Positions 42,909-45,831 of a stretch of 45,831 bases of DNA are shown here, piece by piece. Source of the stretch: Chlamydiota bacterium (lineage in GTDB: Bacteria > Chlamydiota > Chlamydiia > Chlamydiales > SLFE01); assembly GCA_011065065.1 (NCBI GenBank), contig JAAKFL010000002.1, positions 1-45,831 of the forward strand. Direction: 5' to 3'. Below the pieces are notes generated by a model. It saw nothing but the letters and a program-made list of their open reading frames with translations, ran no database searches and was not told the DNA's origin. Numbering within the stretch: the stretch's first letter is position 1; every line of letters begins with the position of its first letter. Made by a program: the position numbers and the translations under genes.

Positions 42909-44524
42909 AGGCTTTTTCTCCGTTTAGGTGTTCGATTACGCAGATAAAACGAAGTCCGATAAATATCCCCGCTTGAAGTCCATTTAACCTCTCCTTTTGG
43001 ATCGACAATGTCATTCGGAGCGATCAAGGCATCATGAAATTCACGTGCCAACTTGGGTATGTCGGAACTAAACTCAATTTCCACCTTTACACGATACTTC
43101 TCATTCTTTTTTTTCGCATCGGGCCTTTTCACCATCACATACTGAAAATTTTTGATATTCAATAGAGGTTTCCCTGTCGACTCATCAGCAACCAAAGGAT
43201 GCTTGGCCAGCCATGCCAGGACATCACTCACTCTTGGTGTATCAGGCAAAAGCTGGAAAGTATTGGGAGATTTTAAAATCATGTTTTGCAAGAGATCAAG
43301 CCGGCCCATCAGCTGCCCTGTAGTCATATCTCTGAGAGGTGGTGATGTTTCGTAAGGATTTTTTTCTAAAAAGTCGTTTTCAAAGGAGGAATAGGGCTTT
43401 TCAATTGCTTTAAGGAGGCGTGAGTAGTTTTCCTTGACATGATCGAATCGAGACTCAATCCAAGCGTTCCCCATAAAATATAAGACGAAGGCGATGACTA
43501 TCGAAGCCCCAAAGTAGCAAAGAAGAGGAAACTTTATCCGTTTCCATGGATCCCCGTATGCTAATTCGGCCTTCCTAAAATTGATCGCCGGGTCTTCTCC
43601 GGCCATCGAATCAAGAGCCAAACCAATCGGGATGGCATATTCTTGTAAGATTTCGCTTGTCTGCCCAAACTGGGGCTCCGGACGGGAAATTTCCACATGC
43701 AAACCATCGGAAAAAATTGTTTCAATCCCATTGAGGGAGGCACCGTGACCCGTCAATAATACCTTCGCGATGTTTTCTCCTTTATGCTGCTTAACAAGAG
43801 CGAAAATCGCACGACTCACCTCTTGTTTTAAACGAATAACGAATTGGTGGAGAGTCGGCATTTTTTCAAGATTTCCAGAAGAAAAATCAACATCTGATAT
43901 ACTTTTATCAGATCCCAAAGCTTCCACCGCCACAGATAATCCTAATGGAATCGCATGTTCTGCTAAAAGCTTTCCCTTCTCAGCCAAAATACATAGAGTC
44001 TCATCCATGCCGAAATGGAGAATGAGCGTCGGTAAGCCTGAAGACGGCGAGCTCAATGCATTGGCAAATGTCGCAAGAGCAACTGGTGAGGTCGACACAA
44101 CTTCTGGGTCGATGTCCAATTTTTGTAACGCTTCGATATGAGATTGAATCAACTCTTTTTTCACAGCCAAAATCGTCAAATTAGTACTCGATTTCGTTTG
44201 AGAAATCTCAATACTCTCCAAAATTGACTCTTCTATTGGAAATGGAACAAGGGGTTCAGCCTGAAAAGTCAAAACAGCATCCACGTCCTTTTTCTTGGTT
44301 AACTTGATCTGAAGAGATCTCACTAAAACATCACGAGCCGAAAGACTTGAAACCAAAATAGCCTGGTCATTTGGAATGTCAAGCCGCTTTACATTGGCTA
44401 AATCCAATGTCTTCACTTCAGTGATTTTTGGGATTCCTTTATCGGAAGAAATATTTGCAATTTTGAGGTTATTTCCCGAGAAGAAGAGTCCGACTGCGGA
44501 AGTAGATGTTAAGATTTCGAGCAT
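42905..44524 (-). CDS. GspL/PilM-like actin-fold protein of a type II secretion or pilus system
   Basis: 539 residues from the ATG at 44524, which follows AAAGG; the TTG two codons upstream is less likely. Residues 1-315 form a PilM/GspL-type actin-like cytosolic domain: ASAVGLFFSGNNLKIANI-type phosphate-1 region, QAEPLVPFPIEESI (typical of PilM), LILHFGMDETLCILAEKGKL, VLLTGHGASLNGIETIF and YAIPIGLALD. A single membrane helix follows (FPLLCYFGASIVIAFVLYF, about 332-350), then a 185-residue periplasmic part. The fused PilM-PilN arrangement is that of GspL, which couples the secretion ATPase GspE to the membrane platform. Chlamydiae keep a reduced gspD-E-F-G set elsewhere. It heads a four-gene minus-strand operon with the GspM-like, MORN and cyclo-ligase genes. 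Confidence 0.8.
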   Translation of the reverse strand: MLEILTSTSAVGLFFSGNNLKIANISSDKGIPKITEVKTLDLANVKRLDIPNDQAILVSSLSARDVLVRSLQIKLTKKKDVDAVLTFQAEPLVPFPIEESILESIEISQTKSSTNLTILAVKKELIQSHIEALQKLDIDPEVVSTSPVALATFANALSSPSSGLPTLILHFGMDETLCILAEKGKLLAEHAIPLGLSVAVEALGSDKSISDVDFSSGNLEKMPTLHQFVIRLKQEVSRAIFALVKQHKGENIAKVLLTGHGASLNGIETIFSDGLHVEISRPEPQFGQTSEILQEYAIPIGLALDSMAGEDPAINFRKAELAYGDPWKRIKFPLLCYFGASIVIAFVLYFMGNAWIESRFDHVKENYSRLLKAIEKPYSSFENDFLEKNPYETSPPLRDMTTGQLMGRLDLLQNMILKSPNTFQLLPDTPRVSDVLAWLAKHPLVADESTGKPLLNIKNFQYVMVKRPDAKKKNEKYRVKVEIEFSSDIPKLAREFHDALIAPNDIVDPKGEVKWTSSGDIYRTSFYLRNRTPKRRKSL

Positions 44525-44606
44525 AGACAAGGCCTTTACATATTAATCGTAAGAGTTTAATATACAGTATAATTTTACTTTTTATCAAGTAAGAGGGTCT
44601 TTTTTT

Positions 44607-44873
44607 ATGATTTTACTTATAGAAGCTATCGATAAATTATTTTTAATTTATATGATAATGATATTTGTTCGTATTTTGGGTTCTTGGTTCCCTGAGTTTC
44701 AAGGTCATACGGTGATGCGATTCATTTCTCATTACACCGACCCCTATTTAAATATTTTTAAAAGAATTATTCCTCCGTTGGGTATGTTTGATCTGAGTCC
44801 CATCGTAGCGATATTTGCCCTTCAGATCATAGAGTCAGTAATAAAATCTTTATTAATAAGAATCATATTGTGA
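44607..44873 (+). CDS. YggT-family inner-membrane protein
   Basis: 88 residues with two membrane helices (LIEAIDKLFLIYMIMIFVRI and SPIVAIFALQIIESVIKSLL). Between them is the family block SWFPEFQGHTVMRFISHYTDPYLNIFKRIIPP, matching YggT (NP-x-x-x-x-x-R-x-I-P-P; here DPYLNIFKRIIPP). Members are linked to osmotic stress, cell division or membrane organisation in other bacteria; the exact role is unknown. GAGGGT precedes the ATG. The stop overlaps the GTG start of the dus gene (GTGA), so they are coupled. Confidence 0.85.
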   Translation: MILLIEAIDKLFLIYMIMIFVRILGSWFPEFQGHTVMRFISHYTDPYLNIFKRIIPPLGMFDLSPIVAIFALQIIESVIKSLLIRIIL

Positions 44874-45831
44874 ATTTTTTAAAAAAACCATTTTTTCTTG
44901 GTAAAGCCAAGTTACCCAATAATATTTTTTATTCGCCTTTAGCGGGTTGTTCAGACTTTCCGTTTCGTCAGATGACGTCTCGATATCAGCCGGGAATCAT
45001 CTATTGCGAGATGGTGAAGATGGAGGCTTTAATCCGGAATGATCCGAACACGTTTCGTCTTCTTGATTACGACAAGTCCATGCATCCTATTGGTGGGCAG
45101 CTTGTTGGGAGTAATCCCAAAATTGCGGGACAAGCAGCGAAGATGATTGAAGAGTTGGGATTTGACTCGGTGGATCTCAATTGTGGGTGTCCTGTGGATA
45201 AGGTGACGAAGGATGGAAGTGGTTCAGGTTTGTTAAGGACACCAGAGTTGATTGGTGAGATTCTTATGGAGATGGTGGCAGCAGTGGAAATTCCGGTTAC
45301 GGTGAAGATCCGCGCGGGATGGGATGAGTCATCGATTAATGCTCCATTGGTGACACAAATTGCGGAACAGGCTGGAGCTAAAGCGATTACAATACATGGA
45401 CGGACACGAAAGCAGGGGTATAGTGGCCCTGCGAATTGGGATTGGATACGGGAATGTGTCGAAGTGGCTGATAAAATTAAGGTTGTGGGGAATGGCGATG
45501 TCACTTCTGGCGAAGCTGCATTGAAGATGTTTGAAACCACGGGATGTGACGCGGTGTTGGTTTCACGTGGGACCATGGGGCAACCGTGGATTGTTCAAGA
45601 TATTATTGACTTTTTGTCTGGAAAAGAAGTAAAGGAACGGACCTTAGAAGAGGCTCGAGAGGCACTTCTCGACCACTATCGACTTGTTTTGGATTACCAG
45701 AGATTGCGAAAAGCGACTGTGGATGCTCGCAGAATAGGCTGTTGGTATTTAAAAAAGGCTCCTGGCACAAAAAGTTTTCGTCAACAAATTAGTTGTGTAG
45801 AGTCTCCAGAACAGGCTCTCGATTTGATTCG
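44870..45831 (+). CDS. tRNA-dihydrouridine synthase, partial at right edge
   Basis: 320 codons, continuing past the window. It starts at GTG 44870, overlapping the yggT stop. FMN-dependent reduction of uridine to dihydrouridine in tRNA. The frame shows FYSPLAGCSDFPFRQM, YCEMVKMEALI, PIGGQLVGSNP, VDLNCGCPVDKVTKDGSGSG with the catalytic Cys, VTVKIRAGWDE, AITIHGRTRKQGYSGPANWD, VVGNGDVTSGEAA and VLVSRGTMGQPWI: a full set of DusB-type motifs. The missing part is the end of the C-terminal helical domain. It is absent from simple ORF lists because of the GTG start and open end. Confidence 0.95.
   Translation, partial: MNFLKKPFFLGKAKLPNNIFYSPLAGCSDFPFRQMTSRYQPGIIYCEMVKMEALIRNDPNTFRLLDYDKSMHPIGGQLVGSNPKIAGQAAKMIEELGFDSVDLNCGCPVDKVTKDGSGSGLLRTPELIGEILMEMVAAVEIPVTVKIRAGWDESSINAPLVTQIAEQAGAKAITIHGRTRKQGYSGPANWDWIRECVEVADKIKVVGNGDVTSGEAALKMFETTGCDAVLVSRGTMGQPWIVQDIIDFLSGKEVKERTLEEAREALLDHYRLVLDYQRLRKATVDARRIGCWYLKKAPGTKSFRQQISCVESPEQALDLI

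Overview
The window looks like a chromosomal segment of an environmental (amoeba- or protist-associated) chlamydia. The clearest evidence is the run thrS - ParA-type ATPase - pGP6-D-like protein (22.9-26.3 kb), a gene order typical of Chlamydiales that includes a family known essentially from chlamydiae. A hexapeptide-repeat sugar-phosphate transferase next to an IspA-type prenyl synthase, and a DUF1504-type Na+/H+ antiporter, fit the same group. G+C is low to moderate by eye. Genes absent from Chlamydiaceae as far as I recall (GT92 glycosyltransferases, an OPR-RAP protein, purB, an MFS-acyltransferase fusion) point to one of the 'Chlamydia-like' families. I cannot name the genus.

Layout. 0-2.9 kb: end of an amino-acid permease, two tandem exported GT92-type glycosyltransferases and a lipoprotein. 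3.1-5.6 kb: nnr and gpsA. 5.8-14.2 kb: a complete recC-recB-recD operon with start/stop overlaps. 14.4-22.7 kb: an LplT-like transporter fused to a PlsC-like domain, a GNAT acetyltransferase, a Cys-containing outer-membrane beta-barrel, a 986-residue conserved-looking unknown and a short LRR protein. 22.9-27.7 kb: thrS, parA-like, pGP6-D-like, purB. 28-32 kb: Na+/H+ antiporter, a minimal tatA-tatC pair, and an octotricopeptide-like repeat/RAP-domain protein of the kind best known from organellar RNA biology. 32.3-36 kb: ung, a small gene with a near-consensus promoter, tRNA-Pro(GGG), a GlmU-like hexapeptide protein and ispA. 36-40.3 kb: eno, recA and a degenerate endonuclease/exonuclease/phosphatase-fold protein. 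40.5-44.5 kb: a minus-strand operon of GspL-like, GspM-like, MORN-type lipoprotein and 5-formyl-THF cyclo-ligase genes. 44.6-45.8 kb: yggT and a partial dus.

The most interesting non-coding region is 33.54-34.48 kb. It is A+T rich and carries many DnaA-box-like nonamers. Three copies of a composite motif (TTCCACA, then a GAAGAAGA purine tract, then an ATATATAT tract) surround a small gene and a tRNA, and a 24-bp near-palindrome lies in the same stretch. About 1.5 kb away, inside ispA, is an exact match to the 14-bp ParB-site consensus GTTNCACGTGNAAC. Together these make a plausible, untested replication-origin/parS neighbourhood.

The intergenic regions carry a family of long hairpins built from the words CAGGAT and ATCCTG (near 3.0, 5.8, 17.1, 18.8 and 32.2 kb), and two other large inverted repeats (27.7 and 40.3 kb). 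All lie next to 3' ends of genes, so they may act as terminators or be mobile palindromic elements that insert there.
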